From: Halorientalis persicus
GTDB lineage: Archaea; Halobacteriota; Halobacteria; Halobacteriales; Haloarculaceae
Direction: 5' to 3'
Assembly: GCF_900110215.1 (NCBI RefSeq)
Contig: NZ_FOCX01000001.1
Location: 124,001 to 188,000, forward strand
Length of the DNA: 64,000 nucleotides
Numbering within the stretch: position 1 is the first letter of the stretch; every line of letters begins with the position of its first letter. Positions 7,585-16,093 of the stretch are shown one piece after another. A program made the translations under genes and the position numbers. The notes below the pieces were generated by a model. It was not told the DNA's origin, searched no databases, and saw nothing but the letters and a program-made list of their open reading frames with translations.

Positions 7585-7779
7585 ATGGCGGAAGGCACAG
7601 TCGACTTCTTCAACGACACGGGCGGCTACGGCTTCATCGACACCGAGGACGCGGACGAAGACGTGTTCTTCCACATGGAAGACGTCGGCGGTCCCGACCT
7701 CGAAGAAGGGCAGGAAGTCGAGTTCGACATCGTGCAGGCCGACAAGGGCCCGCGCGCCGAGAACCTCACGCGCCTGTAA
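7585..7779 (+). CDS. cspA: Cold-shock domain protein (CspA family), second of a tandem pair
   Basis: A 64-residue cold-shock protein nearly identical to its upstream neighbour (most differences are at the first residues and the C-terminus, AENLTRL). Both RNP motifs are present. Two nucleotides separate it from the preceding stop codon, so the pair is one transcription unit made by a recent local duplication. The DNA also stays similar across the core, consistent with gene conversion or strong codon constraint. Confidence 0.94.
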   Translation: MAEGTVDFFNDTGGYGFIDTEDADEDVFFHMEDVGGPDLEEGQEVEFDIVQADKGPRAENLTRL

Positions 7780-7920
7780 CCGGGCACGTCAGTCGCGGTA
7801 CTGTGCGGGGCCGCTGGCCCCGAGACGCGAGTTTTCGAGCGGCTGCTCCGTCGGCGGCACGACCCCGTAGCCAGCCCGAGACCGTGAGAGGTATGTGGAC
7901 GGGACGGCCAGCATCGACCA

Positions 7921-8331
7921 ATGGAGACCGAAGACCCCATCGATCCGGACCTCTACCAGCGAGCCGAAGCGCTCCTCGAACCCGGCGAGATCGAACTCGT
8001 GGGTATCATCGTCCACACGGAACTGGGCAGCGACGACGAGGCCACGCTTCACGAGACGACCATCGAGATCGGCGAGTCGATCGCCGAGCACGCGGGCGTC
8101 GACCCCAAGGACACCTACGTCTACTCCGGGAACGACGACACCGAGTTCGGACTGAACCAGCATCAGGGGCGCACGCTCGACGACGACGAGTTCGTCTGGG
8201 AGTGTCAGCAGTTGCTCCGCGAGGAGGTGTTCAAGATCGTCTTCTACTACGAGGCCGACACCGATCAGGAGGCGCTGGTCGAGACAGTCCGAGAGGATGG
8301 GTACACGGTCGAGAGTGTCGCACCCCGTTAG
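7921..8331 (+). CDS. Conserved haloarchaeal protein (DUF5778-like)
   Basis: A 136-residue soluble acidic protein. It has two mixed alpha/beta regions: VGIIVHTELGSDDEATLHE at about residues 27-45 and a C-terminal FKIVFYYEADTDQEALVETV block, separated by a YVYSGNDDTEFG segment. I recognise it as one of the conserved haloarchaeal proteins of unknown function (probably DUF5778) but cannot assign a reaction. It stands between the cold-shock genes and a Tat-exported beta-propeller, with its own gap of about 140 bp upstream. Confidence 0.7.
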   Translation: METEDPIDPDLYQRAEALLEPGEIELVGIIVHTELGSDDEATLHETTIEIGESIAEHAGVDPKDTYVYSGNDDTEFGLNQHQGRTLDDDEFVWECQQLLREEVFKIVFYYEADTDQEALVETVREDGYTVESVAPR

Positions 8332-8376
8332 TCGGTCATCAACGCTTACAAGCCCGTGGTAGTCGTCGCCTCAGTC

Positions 8377-9741
8377 ATGGCAGACGACGGGCACGCGGTC
8401 ACACGTCGGTCGATGCTGGGCGTCCTCGGTGCGGCGGGCGTCGGCGGCACGGGTGTAGTCGGTCGCGTCGCGGCACAGGCCACGGGTGAGTCGTGGCCGA
8501 TGCACCGCGTGAACGCACGCAACACCGGGTGGCTCCCCGGTCCGGAGGGCGTCGCGACGGCGGTCGAAACGGACTGGGTGTTCGAGGCGTTCCACGGACC
8601 GAACGGGCTCTCGGTCGCGGACGGGACGGTGTACGTGACCGACGACAACGACGAGTCCAAGCCATACCGAGGGACCGTGTACGCGCTCTCGGCGGCCGAC
8701 GGGACCGAGCAGTGGCGATACGAGTTCGACCGCTGGGCACAGACGATGCCCGCGGTCGCCGACGGGCGGGTCTTCGTCACCACGAACGGGAACGGCGACG
8801 GGTACGTGTACGCCTTCGACGCCGAGACCGGCGACCGACTGTGGCGGTACGACGCCGAGAGCGAGATCGTCTGTGCGCCGACCGTCGCGGACGGGCAGCT
8901 CTATCTGGGACTGATCGGTGACGAAGTGGTTTCTCTGGACCCGGAAACCGGGTATCCGGACTGGCAGACGGGCGTCGACGGGAGGGTCTGGGGGTCGCCA
9001 GCAGTCGCCAACGGCTATCTCTACGTCGGGACCGATCCCAGACAGGGGCCGGACGAGCCGATTACGTCGCCAGCGACGGTCTACGCGCTCGACACCGACG
9101 ACGGCACGATCCAGTGGGAGTACGACGCCGGCGAAGTTCGGATCACGGCGTCGCCGGCCCTCGCCGACGGGACGGTGTTCGTCGCCGCGGACGACGGCGT
9201 CCTCCGGGCGCTCTCCGTCGTCGACGGTACTGTCGAGTGGACCCACACCGTCGGCTCCGAAGGGAACGAGACACCCGTAGTACACGACGGAACGGTGTAC
9301 GCCAACAGCCAGGGGTCGCTCGTCGCCCTCGACGCTGGCGACGGGACCGTGCAGTGGACCCACGACAGCGAGAACGTGGCCTCGCAACTGCTCGGAACGA
9401 CGGGCGCACTGTACGCGACGGCGGGAGACGGCCTGCTGGCGGTCGACGCGGCCGACGGGACCGGCCGCCGGCTCGGGACCGATGGACGGGAACTCGATCC
9501 CAAAGCCGTCGTGGGGGACGGGATCTACGGATTCGACCGCTCGCAGGGACGGGTGTTCGGGTACGAGATTACCGAACGGGAACGCGCGTCCGGGACGAGA
9601 ACGGGTGGATCGCCGACGCCGACTGCCGGCGGCGACGGGTCGAGCGGACTCCTGGGGAACGCCGGCCTGCCGGCAGGGCTGCTGGCGGCACTGCTCGGGG
9701 GCGTCGGTGCCTATCGCTGGCTGAGCAACGACGAGGAGTGA
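8377..9741 (+). CDS. Tat-exported PQQ-like beta-propeller protein with C-terminal anchor
   Basis: A 454-residue surface protein. The N-terminus carries a twin-arginine signal (TRRSMLGVLGAAGVGG) with a cleavage region near VAAQA. Then come repeated PQQ-like blades, each with the pattern VYALDxxDGTxQWxYD, VADGxVFV or LVALDAGDGTVQW, about seven in total. A Gly/Ser/Thr linker precedes a hydrophobic C-terminal helix (LPAGLLAALLGGVGAYRWL) and an acidic tail. No quinoprotein catalytic residues can be assigned, so it may be a structural or BamB-like propeller rather than a dehydrogenase. The ATG at 8377 is chosen over a GTG at 8356 because it begins the Tat signal properly. Confidence 0.88.
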   Translation: MADDGHAVTRRSMLGVLGAAGVGGTGVVGRVAAQATGESWPMHRVNARNTGWLPGPEGVATAVETDWVFEAFHGPNGLSVADGTVYVTDDNDESKPYRGTVYALSAADGTEQWRYEFDRWAQTMPAVADGRVFVTTNGNGDGYVYAFDAETGDRLWRYDAESEIVCAPTVADGQLYLGLIGDEVVSLDPETGYPDWQTGVDGRVWGSPAVANGYLYVGTDPRQGPDEPITSPATVYALDTDDGTIQWEYDAGEVRITASPALADGTVFVAADDGVLRALSVVDGTVEWTHTVGSEGNETPVVHDGTVYANSQGSLVALDAGDGTVQWTHDSENVASQLLGTTGALYATAGDGLLAVDAADGTGRRLGTDGRELDPKAVVGDGIYGFDRSQGRVFGYEITERERASGTRTGGSPTPTAGGDGSSGLLGNAGLPAGLLAALLGGVGAYRWLSNDEE

Positions 9742-9826
9742 TCGCCCGCGACGGGAGGGGACGCTGGACCCCAGACTCCGACCGGACAAGCGCGGATTTA
9801 TGCCGCCGCAGTCCCGAGATTCGGGT

Positions 9827-10900
9827 ATGAGCGAAGACCTCTCGCGGGTCGATCGGGCGGTCGTCAACGCCTTTCAGGGCGGGTTCCCGGTCGTCGAGCG
9901 CCCCTTCGAGCCGGCGGCCGCGGCGCTCCGGGATCGGGGCGTCGACATCGACGCCGACGCCCTCTTCGAGCACGTCAGGGACCTCGACGAGGACGGCGTC
10001 CTGACGCGCTTCGGCGCACTGATCAACGCCGAGGAGATCGGCGGCGCGGCCACGCTCGTCGCCATGCACGCCCCCGAAGACCGATACGACGAGGTGGCCG
10101 AGCAGGTCAATTCCTACGACGCGGTGGCGCACAACTACGAGCGCGAACACCCGCAGCTCAATATGTGGTTCGTCGTCAGCGTGCCCGACGCCGACGCGGT
10201 CGCGGACGTACTCGGATCCATCGAGGCCGACACTGGTCAGGAGACCTACAACCTGCCCAAACAGCAGGAGTTCCGGGTGGAAGCGAAGTTCCTGCTCGAC
10301 GGCCCGATTCCGGAGGGCGACGTGGACCTGTCCGATCTCGGTCCCGAGGTGACCCCGACCGACCGGACATCGCTGACACCCGCCGAACTGGAGCTAGTGC
10401 TGGAGATCCAGGACGGCCTCCCGATCTCGCCGACGCCGTACCGGGACGTGGCCGACGCGCTCGGCGAGGACGTGGCGTGGGTACTGGAGACGATCAAGCG
10501 GTTCGATCAGGAGGGGAAGGTCCGGCGGGTGGGCGTGATCCCGAACCACTACGCGCTGGGCTACACCGAGAACGGCATGACGGTCTGGGACGTGCCCGAC
10601 GAGGTGGTCGACGAGGTCGGGCCGGCCGTCGCGTCGCTGGGATTCGTCACCCACTGCTACGAGCGGCCGCGTCACGAGGGCGTCTGGCCGTACAACTTCT
10701 TCGCGATGACCCACGGACGTAGCGAGGAAGAGAGTGCCGAGCGGGTCGAGCAGGTCCGTGACAAGATGGCCGAGTTCTGGGACGTGGCCGACGAGGACTG
10801 GGACACGCTCTTTTCCACCCGGATCCTCAAGAAGACGGGCATCCGGATGGACGAGCGCGCGAAGGCCAACACCGTCGAACCGAACGAGGCCGACGACTGA
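9827..10900 (+). CDS. Siroheme decarboxylase, AhbA- and AhbB-like modules in one chain
   Basis: A 357-residue protein with two AsnC/Lrp-like modules in tandem. Module 1 (about residues 5-165) has AVVNAFQGGFPVVERPF, RFGALINAEEIGG and AHNYEREHPQLNMWF. Module 2 (about 180-345) has LEIQDGLPISPTPYRDVA, VRRVGVIPNHYALGYTENGM, THCYERP and WPYNFFAMTHG. Both match AhbA/AhbB, the two subunits that decarboxylate siroheme to didecarboxysiroheme in the alternative heme pathway. Next come precorrin-2 dehydrogenase and hemA, fitting heme/siroheme synthesis. The start at 9827 is family-like; ATG 9800 would add nine residues. A transcription regulator is the alternative, but the His/Tyr-rich motifs favour the enzyme. 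Confidence 0.86.
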   Translation: MSEDLSRVDRAVVNAFQGGFPVVERPFEPAAAALRDRGVDIDADALFEHVRDLDEDGVLTRFGALINAEEIGGAATLVAMHAPEDRYDEVAEQVNSYDAVAHNYEREHPQLNMWFVVSVPDADAVADVLGSIEADTGQETYNLPKQQEFRVEAKFLLDGPIPEGDVDLSDLGPEVTPTDRTSLTPAELELVLEIQDGLPISPTPYRDVADALGEDVAWVLETIKRFDQEGKVRRVGVIPNHYALGYTENGMTVWDVPDEVVDEVGPAVASLGFVTHCYERPRHEGVWPYNFFAMTHGRSEEESAERVEQVRDKMAEFWDVADEDWDTLFSTRILKKTGIRMDERAKANTVEPNEADD

Positions 10901-10913
10901 TGGACAGGGACCG

Positions 10914-11561
10914 ATGATTCCCTTGTTCCACGACTTCACGGGCGCGACCGTCCTCGTCTTCGGCGGCGGGTCGGTCGGCGCGCGGAAGGCCCGACGGTTC
11001 GCCCGCGAGGCCGACGTGGTAGTCGTCAGTCCGACGTTCGCGGACGCGGACTTCGGCGGGGCCGAGCGGGTCCGTGCCGCGCCGGACGCCGAGGCGGTCG
11101 GCGAGTGGATCGAGGACACCGATCCCGCCCTGGTGGTGGCCGCGACCGACGACGGCGGCCTGAACGCGGCCATCGAGGACGCCGCGCGGGCCGCGGGCGC
11201 ACTGGTCAACCGGACGGACGAACACGGCGAGCGCGATCCGGCGAGCGTCGTCGTGCCGGCCACAGTGCGAGACGGGCCGGTGACGGTCGCCATCTCGACG
11301 GGCGGGACGAGTCCGGCGCTGAGTCGATACCTGCGTCAGCAAATCGAGGTCGAGATCGACGGTGCCGGCGAGATGGCCGAGCTGACCGGGGCGTTGCGGG
11401 CCGAGTTACAGGCTGACGAGGTCGATCCGGAGCGGCGTCGGGATGCGATCCGGGCGGTCGTGCGATCCGGGCGAGTTTGGAAGCATTTAGATAGTGGCAG
11501 GACAAAGCCACGGCAAGTGGCCGAGGACGTGATCGCGGACGTGACGGGTGATTTACAGTGA
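10914..11561 (+). CDS. sirC: Precorrin-2 dehydrogenase (SirC / CysG-N / Met8-like)
   Basis: A 215-residue NAD-dependent enzyme that oxidises precorrin-2 to sirohydrochlorin. Seen: Rossmann motif VLVFGGGSVGARKARRF (about residues 12-28), VVAATDD, the conserved VNRTD segment, SVVVPATVRDGPVTVAISTGGTSPALSRYLR and a helical C-terminal domain. There is no methyltransferase domain, so it matches the short SirC type rather than full CysG. It starts 13 nt after the siroheme decarboxylase stop, and its TGA overlaps the GTG of hemA (GTGA), which indicates a single operon. Confidence 0.92.
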   Translation: MIPLFHDFTGATVLVFGGGSVGARKARRFAREADVVVVSPTFADADFGGAERVRAAPDAEAVGEWIEDTDPALVVAATDDGGLNAAIEDAARAAGALVNRTDEHGERDPASVVVPATVRDGPVTVAISTGGTSPALSRYLRQQIEVEIDGAGEMAELTGALRAELQADEVDPERRRDAIRAVVRSGRVWKHLDSGRTKPRQVAEDVIADVTGDLQ

Positions 11562-12889
11562 TAAACGGAGCCGGCGTGATTGCGGGTGTCAGTATCGCCC
11601 ACGGGCAGGCCAGTGTCGACGACATCGAGGCGGCCTGTACCGAAGACCAGCGTCGGGCCGTCGAGTCACTACTCGATCAGCCGGGCGTCGAAGAGGCGTA
11701 CGTCCTCCAGACCTGTAACCGCGCGGAGGCCTACGTCGTCGCCCCCGAGGCGTCGGTCGGCCGGGCCGCCCTGGAGCGCTACCGGGCGGCCGTGCCCGAC
11801 GATGCCGTCGTCGAGATGGGGCACGAGGAGAGCCTGCGCCACCTCCTGCGCGTGGCGGCCGGCCTCGAATCCATCGTGCTGGGCGAGGACCAGATCCTCG
11901 GCCAGGTCAGAGACGCCTACGAGGACTCCCGTGGCGTCGGTGCGATGGGGCCGGTACTCGAAAACGGCGTGACCAAGGCGATGCACGTCGGCGAGCGCGC
12001 CCGCACCGAGACCGCCATCAACGAGGGGACGGTCTCGCTGGGGAGCGCGGCCGTCAACCTCGCGGACCGGAAACGCGACCTCGAAACCGCGACGGCGCTC
12101 GTCGTCGGCGCGGGCGAGATGGGATCGCTCGTCGCCAAAGCCCTCGACGGCACCGTCGAGCGCGTCCTCGTCGCCAACAGGACGGTCCCCCACGCCGAAC
12201 ATCTGGTGGGCCGACTCGACGTCGAGGGCTCCGCCCTCGGACTCAACGGCGTCTCGACAGCCATCGAGCGGGCGGACCTGGTCATCACGGCGACGGGCAG
12301 TCCCGAACACGTCGTCACGGTCGACACGCTCGACCGCGCCGGTGACACCTTGGTGATCGACCTCGCCCAGCCGCGTGACGTGCCGCCGGCAGCCGACGAC
12401 CTCGACGCCGTGACGGTCAGGGACATGGACGCGCTGGAGTCGGTGACGGCGGCCTCCCGGAAGCGCCGGGAGTCGGCCGCCGAGAAAGTCGAGCAACTCG
12501 TCGACGAGGAGTTCGAACACCTGCTGACCCAGTACAAGCGCAAGCGGGCCGATCAGGTGATCGCGGGGATGTACGAGAGCGCCGAGCGGATGAAGGCCCG
12601 CGAGCTCTCGACGGCGCTGGAGAAGCTCGATCTGGACGAGGACGAACGCGAGGTCGTCGAGTCGATGGCCGACGCCCTGGTCGGGCAGTTGCTCGCGCCG
12701 CCGACCCAGAGCCTGCGCGACGCGGCCGAGGAGGACGACTGGACGACGATCAACACCGCACTCCAGCTGTTCGATCCGGAATTCGGGTCGGACGTGCCGG
12801 AGTTCGTCTCCAGCATGGATCCCGAGGAGATCCCCGAGGATATGAAAGCCGAGATGCCACAGGCTGTCCTCAACCAGCTCGACGACTGA
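11558..12889 (+). CDS. hemA: Glutamyl-tRNA reductase
   Basis: Reduces glutamyl-tRNA(Glu) to glutamate-1-semialdehyde, the first committed step of C5 tetrapyrrole synthesis. A 443-residue protein with catalytic Cys53 in LQTCNRAEAY, the ESIVLGEDQILGQVRDAYE block, NADPH-binding LVVGAGEMGSLVAKAL, VANRT, and a helical dimerisation domain at the C-terminus. A GTG start overlaps the preceding sirC stop, so translation is likely coupled. Length is slightly above the usual 400-430 because of an acidic tail. It completes the local set for siroheme-derived heme. Confidence 0.96.
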   Translation: MINGAGVIAGVSIAHGQASVDDIEAACTEDQRRAVESLLDQPGVEEAYVLQTCNRAEAYVVAPEASVGRAALERYRAAVPDDAVVEMGHEESLRHLLRVAAGLESIVLGEDQILGQVRDAYEDSRGVGAMGPVLENGVTKAMHVGERARTETAINEGTVSLGSAAVNLADRKRDLETATALVVGAGEMGSLVAKALDGTVERVLVANRTVPHAEHLVGRLDVEGSALGLNGVSTAIERADLVITATGSPEHVVTVDTLDRAGDTLVIDLAQPRDVPPAADDLDAVTVRDMDALESVTAASRKRRESAAEKVEQLVDEEFEHLLTQYKRKRADQVIAGMYESAERMKARELSTALEKLDLDEDEREVVESMADALVGQLLAPPTQSLRDAAEEDDWTTINTALQLFDPEFGSDVPEFVSSMDPEEIPEDMKAEMPQAVLNQLDD

Positions 12890-12892
12890 TTT

Positions 12893-14089
12893 TCAGGACT
12901 CGCGGGCTCGCGTCGCGATGCCCGGAATTCCCAGTTTGAGGAAGGCCGGCACGGCCAGCGTCGCGACGACGACCTCCATCCCACCGACGGTGAGAAAGGC
13001 GGCGAAGAAGCCGAACTGGTCGGCGACGGTGCCGCCGACGAGGACGCCGGCCAGAAAGCCCAGACTCCCGACGGCGTTGAACGCGGCCATCGCGACGCCG
13101 CGCTGGTCGTCGGCCGCCAGGTCCGTCACCAGCGCCATCGTCGCGGGGGCCATCAGCGCGCCGATCACGCCGACGGCGACCATCGCCGCGCCCGCGAGCG
13201 CGACCGTCGGCGCGAGGCCGACGCCGATCACGACGACGCCGTATAGCGTCGACCCTACGAGGACGGGGATGGTGCGCCCGATCCGATCCGAGAGGACGCC
13301 GAAGGGGTACTGGAAGATCGCGAACGGCGCGAAAAAGAGGGCGAGCATCAGCCCCGTCGCACCGGGCGAGAGTTCGAACACCTCCCGGAAGTACAGCGTG
13401 CCGACGAGGGCGAAAAAGCCCGCCGTGAGCCGATCGACGAAGCCGAACGCGCAAGGGACGAGGATGGCGGGCGTCGCCCGGATCGTCTCGCGGATGGCCC
13501 CGAGCCGGCCGCGGCGCTCGGCGGGGGCGCGGTCGGTGACCCGCGAGGCCAGGAGGCCGACGACGACGAGCAGGGCGCTGGCGGCCACGAGCGGCGCGAA
13601 GGGGCTGAGTTCGTACAGCTGGCCACCCAGCGGCGCGCCCAGCGCCGTCCCGCCGCCGATGGCGATACCCGCCGCGCCCATGTTCCGGCCGTGGCCCCCC
13701 TCCAGATCCATCAACATCGTGATCGACAGCGAGAACGCGCCGATGGTCGCCGCGCCCTGCAGGGTGCGCAGGCCCAGCACGGCGAGGAAGGGCAAGTCGA
13801 TCACCTGCGGGAGGCCGGCGAGCAGGGCGTAGCCGGCCGCGCCCGCGAGCGCGCCGGCGACGATGAACGGAACCCGGCGGCCGGCGGTGTCGCTGGCTGC
13901 GCCCCAGACGCCGGCGAAGCAAACGAACGCACCGAATTCGGCGGCGAGGAACCACATACTCGCGTCCAGCGTCGTGTCGGCACCCAGTGCCGTCACCAGC
14001 GTGTCGACGCCGGGGTAGAGCAACACCTGTGCCAGCAGGACGGCGAACACGACGGCTGCCAGGGCGGTACGAGCCGAACGGGTCGTCAC
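12893..14089 (-). CDS. MFS transporter
   Basis: A 398-residue major facilitator superfamily permease with about 12 hydrophobic helices. Family motifs: GVWGAASDTAGRRVPF between helices 2 and 3 (motif A-like, DxxGRR) and the counterpart GVLSDRIGRTIPVLVG in the second half. GTG at 14089 (VTTRSARTALA) is taken as start; 40 more codons upstream in frame give a Pro/Arg-rich, non-membrane segment. Substrate unknown. It is convergent with hemA (3-bp gap) and divergent from the pterin dehydratase. Confidence 0.87.
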   Translation of the reverse strand: MTTRSARTALAAVVFAVLLAQVLLYPGVDTLVTALGADTTLDASMWFLAAEFGAFVCFAGVWGAASDTAGRRVPFIVAGALAGAAGYALLAGLPQVIDLPFLAVLGLRTLQGAATIGAFSLSITMLMDLEGGHGRNMGAAGIAIGGGTALGAPLGGQLYELSPFAPLVAASALLVVVGLLASRVTDRAPAERRGRLGAIRETIRATPAILVPCAFGFVDRLTAGFFALVGTLYFREVFELSPGATGLMLALFFAPFAIFQYPFGVLSDRIGRTIPVLVGSTLYGVVVIGVGLAPTVALAGAAMVAVGVIGALMAPATMALVTDLAADDQRGVAMAAFNAVGSLGFLAGVLVGGTVADQFGFFAAFLTVGGMEVVVATLAVPAFLKLGIPGIATRARES

Positions 14090-14172
14090 AGCCTGGCTTC
14101 GAGCCCGCGCGTGGAAGGGATTTCGATGCCGGGAGCCCGGACTTTTTGGCCCGCCCGCCCGAGTGTACTCGC

Positions 14173-14451
14173 ATGGCGGATCTGCTCGACGATTCGGAGA
14201 TCGAGGCACAGCTTCCCGACGAGTGGGGCCAGGACGGCGACGAGATCGTCCGGACCTACGAGTTCGACTCCTATCTCCCCGGCGTCGGGTTCGCGTCGGG
14301 GATCGGCGGTATCGCCGAGGACGCCTGGCACCACCCCGAGATCACGATCACCTGGGGCGAGGTCGAGGTCCGGCTGACCACCCACGACGCCGGCGGCATC
14401 ACCCAGAAAGACATCGACCTGGCCGAGCGGTTCGACGACGTGTACGAGTGA
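14173..14451 (+). CDS. Pterin-4a-carbinolamine dehydratase (PCD/DCoH)
   Basis: A 92-residue protein that would dehydrate 4a-hydroxytetrahydropterin, or act in pterin metabolism. The PCD signature is clear: AWHHPEITITW with the HHPE block, then LTTHDAGGITQKDIDLAERFD. Length is typical. A TATA-like CTTTTTGGCC lies about 25 nt before the ATG. The stop TGA overlaps the ATG of the following, frameshifted gene by one base (TGATG), so the two were an operon. Confidence 0.92.
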   Translation: MADLLDDSEIEAQLPDEWGQDGDEIVRTYEFDSYLPGVGFASGIGGIAEDAWHHPEITITWGEVEVRLTTHDAGGITQKDIDLAERFDDVYE

Positions 14452-14872
14452 TGCCAGACGGCGGTGACGACACGACCGGCATGGGGACAGCAGGGGCCGC
14501 CGAGTACGTGCTGGGCTGTCGGTTCCGACTCGATCCGACCCCGGCGGAGCTCCGTGCCGAGCCCGCCGAGTTCGAGACGAAACTCTACCGGGAGGCGGAT
14601 CCGCCCGGCGAGGAGGGGTGGCTGTTCTTCCGGGACAACTGCTGGCGCGGCGAACTGAACGATCCCGAGTACATCCGTGACCTGACCGAGGATCGCTGGG
14701 CGTCACCGTGCTGTCGGTCGACTTCCGCGAACTCCGGACCGACGAGGCCTATCTGACGGCGTTGAAAGCCGAGATCGGCGACGACCTCGATCGGTTCAAC
14801 GCCGACGGCGTCCCGGAAGTCCTCTCGAAGTACCTCGGCTCGTCGATCCGCGTGGTCGACGGCGACGGCTAA
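14451..14872 (+). pseudogene. Frameshifted LWR-salt-type haloarchaeal protein
   Basis: From the ATG at 14451 the frame reads YVLGCRFRLDPTPAEL, EFETKLYREADPPGEEGW, LFFRDNCWRGELNDPEYIRDLTED up to about 14692. The +1 frame then continues LGVTVLSVDFRELRTDEAYL and later VPEVLSKYLGSSIRVV to the TAA at 14872. Joined, the two halves give a complete protein of about 140 residues resembling the small haloarchaeal LWR-salt family (WRGE motif near the middle). Total length is 3n+2, i.e. one base missing near 14691-14695. Either a young pseudogene or a sequencing error; without correction translation stops near 14756. Confidence 0.8.
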
Positions 14873-14925
14873 GTGAGAGCTGTCGAACCAGTACGCCTTT
14901 CTTTCAGAACCACACAGTTGCAAGC

Positions 14926-15174
14926 ATGGGCGAGTACGACGATACCACGACGATCGAGGTGGAACTGCCGACGGCGTTGCTGGCGGCGGTCGACGAGGCG
15001 GGTGCGGCCGGTGGGTACGACGGTCGCTCCGAGGCAGTGCAGGCGGCGCTCGTGGCCTGGGTCGACGCCATCGACGGAGAGAGCGAGGACAGTGGTGGGG
15101 CTCTCGGCGGGTTGTCGGATGGATTGAGCGACGTGGACGTCGATGTCGGTGTCGACGTCGGCGTCGACGAATAG
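14926..15174 (+). CDS. Ribbon-helix-helix (CopG/CdrS-type) DNA-binding protein
   Basis: An 82-residue protein with an N-terminal RHH fold: TTTIEVELPTALLAAVDEAG (strand and first helix) followed by GYDGRSEAVQAALVAWVD (second helix), about residues 7-50. The C-terminal 30 residues are low-complexity Asp/Val/Gly with an alternating DVDVDVGVDVGVD pattern, likely disordered or an acidic tail. Small RHH proteins act as dimeric repressors or antitoxins; no toxin gene is adjacent. The gene stands alone between the LWR-like pseudogene and the decarboxylase-like gene. Confidence 0.8.
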   Translation: MGEYDDTTTIEVELPTALLAAVDEAGAAGGYDGRSEAVQAALVAWVDAIDGESEDSGGALGGLSDGLSDVDVDVGVDVGVDE

Positions 15175-15230
15175 GTGATACGAGGGGTCCGGCGACAACG
15201 CTTTCCGCACGGGCAGTGACAGCCCCGCTC

Positions 15231-15986
15231 ATGGGGACGACGCCACAGCCGGGGGGTACAGTCGAGGCACCGATCACGCTGTCGACCGGGGAGACGGTAT
15301 CGGTACCGCTGTCGACGGCGGCCACGGTCTACGGCGCGATCTTCTCGGCCGACCGGGGAGCCGTCGCCGACCTGCTTCCCCGTGGATTGTCGCCGATCCG
15401 AGCCACGCCGCGGCGCGCGGCAGTGACCTTCCTCGCCGTCGAGTACCATCGTATCGGCGACGACGCCATGAAACCGTACGACGAGTTCAGCGTCATGTTC
15501 CCGGCCGTCGAGGCCGGGGACCGCTCCTGGCCGCTCGCGTCGCTTCTCACCCACGGCGCGTCGGGATACGTCTGGTACCTGCCGGTGACGACGGAACCGG
15601 CGAAGGCACTGGGCGTCGACATCTGGGGCTACCCGAAAACGGTGGCCGAGATCGACCACGACGACCACGTGGCCGGGCGACGGACCACGGTCCGGGCCGA
15701 CGGCCAGGACGTGATCACGCTGGACGTGGAGAAGACACCAGCAATCGATCAGGTGCAGGACGGAGCATCCTACACCGTCAAAGACGGGCGGCTCCTCCGG
15801 GAACCGCTGACGCTGGACGGGAAACTCGGGGCGTGGCCCTACTCGGGGCAGGCGGCGTGGACGCTCGGGGACCACCCGCGGGCCGACCGCCTCCGGGAAC
15901 TGGATCTGGGGTCGCGAGCGCTGGCCCGGCTCTGGTTCGACGGCGAGTTCGTGATCGGGGCCGGCGAGCCCGTCGGGACGGTCTGA
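15231..15986 (+). CDS. Acetoacetate decarboxylase-family protein
   Basis: A 251-residue protein of the ADC fold. Seen: DLLPRGLSPI, FLAVEYHRIG, DEFSVMFPAVEAG, YLPVTTEPAKALG and the key WGYPKTVAEID block, where the lysine (here in YPK) corresponds to the Schiff-base Lys of acetoacetate decarboxylase. The second lysine of the classical KK pair is Thr. Many family members are not decarboxylases but act on other carbonyl compounds, so the substrate is open. ATG at 15231 is preferred over GTG 15216. It lies 107 nt upstream of the HAD gene. Confidence 0.83.
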   Translation: MGTTPQPGGTVEAPITLSTGETVSVPLSTAATVYGAIFSADRGAVADLLPRGLSPIRATPRRAAVTFLAVEYHRIGDDAMKPYDEFSVMFPAVEAGDRSWPLASLLTHGASGYVWYLPVTTEPAKALGVDIWGYPKTVAEIDHDDHVAGRRTTVRADGQDVITLDVEKTPAIDQVQDGASYTVKDGRLLREPLTLDGKLGAWPYSGQAAWTLGDHPRADRLRELDLGSRALARLWFDGEFVIGAGEPVGTV

Positions 15987-16093
15987 TATGGGCGAGCGTC
16001 CCTTTCGTCCCCGTTTCGTCCGGTTGTCCGCGGCCCCGAAACGAGCAGAAGGCACTTACTAACTACTCCCATAGCGACACAATCCCGATTCAG

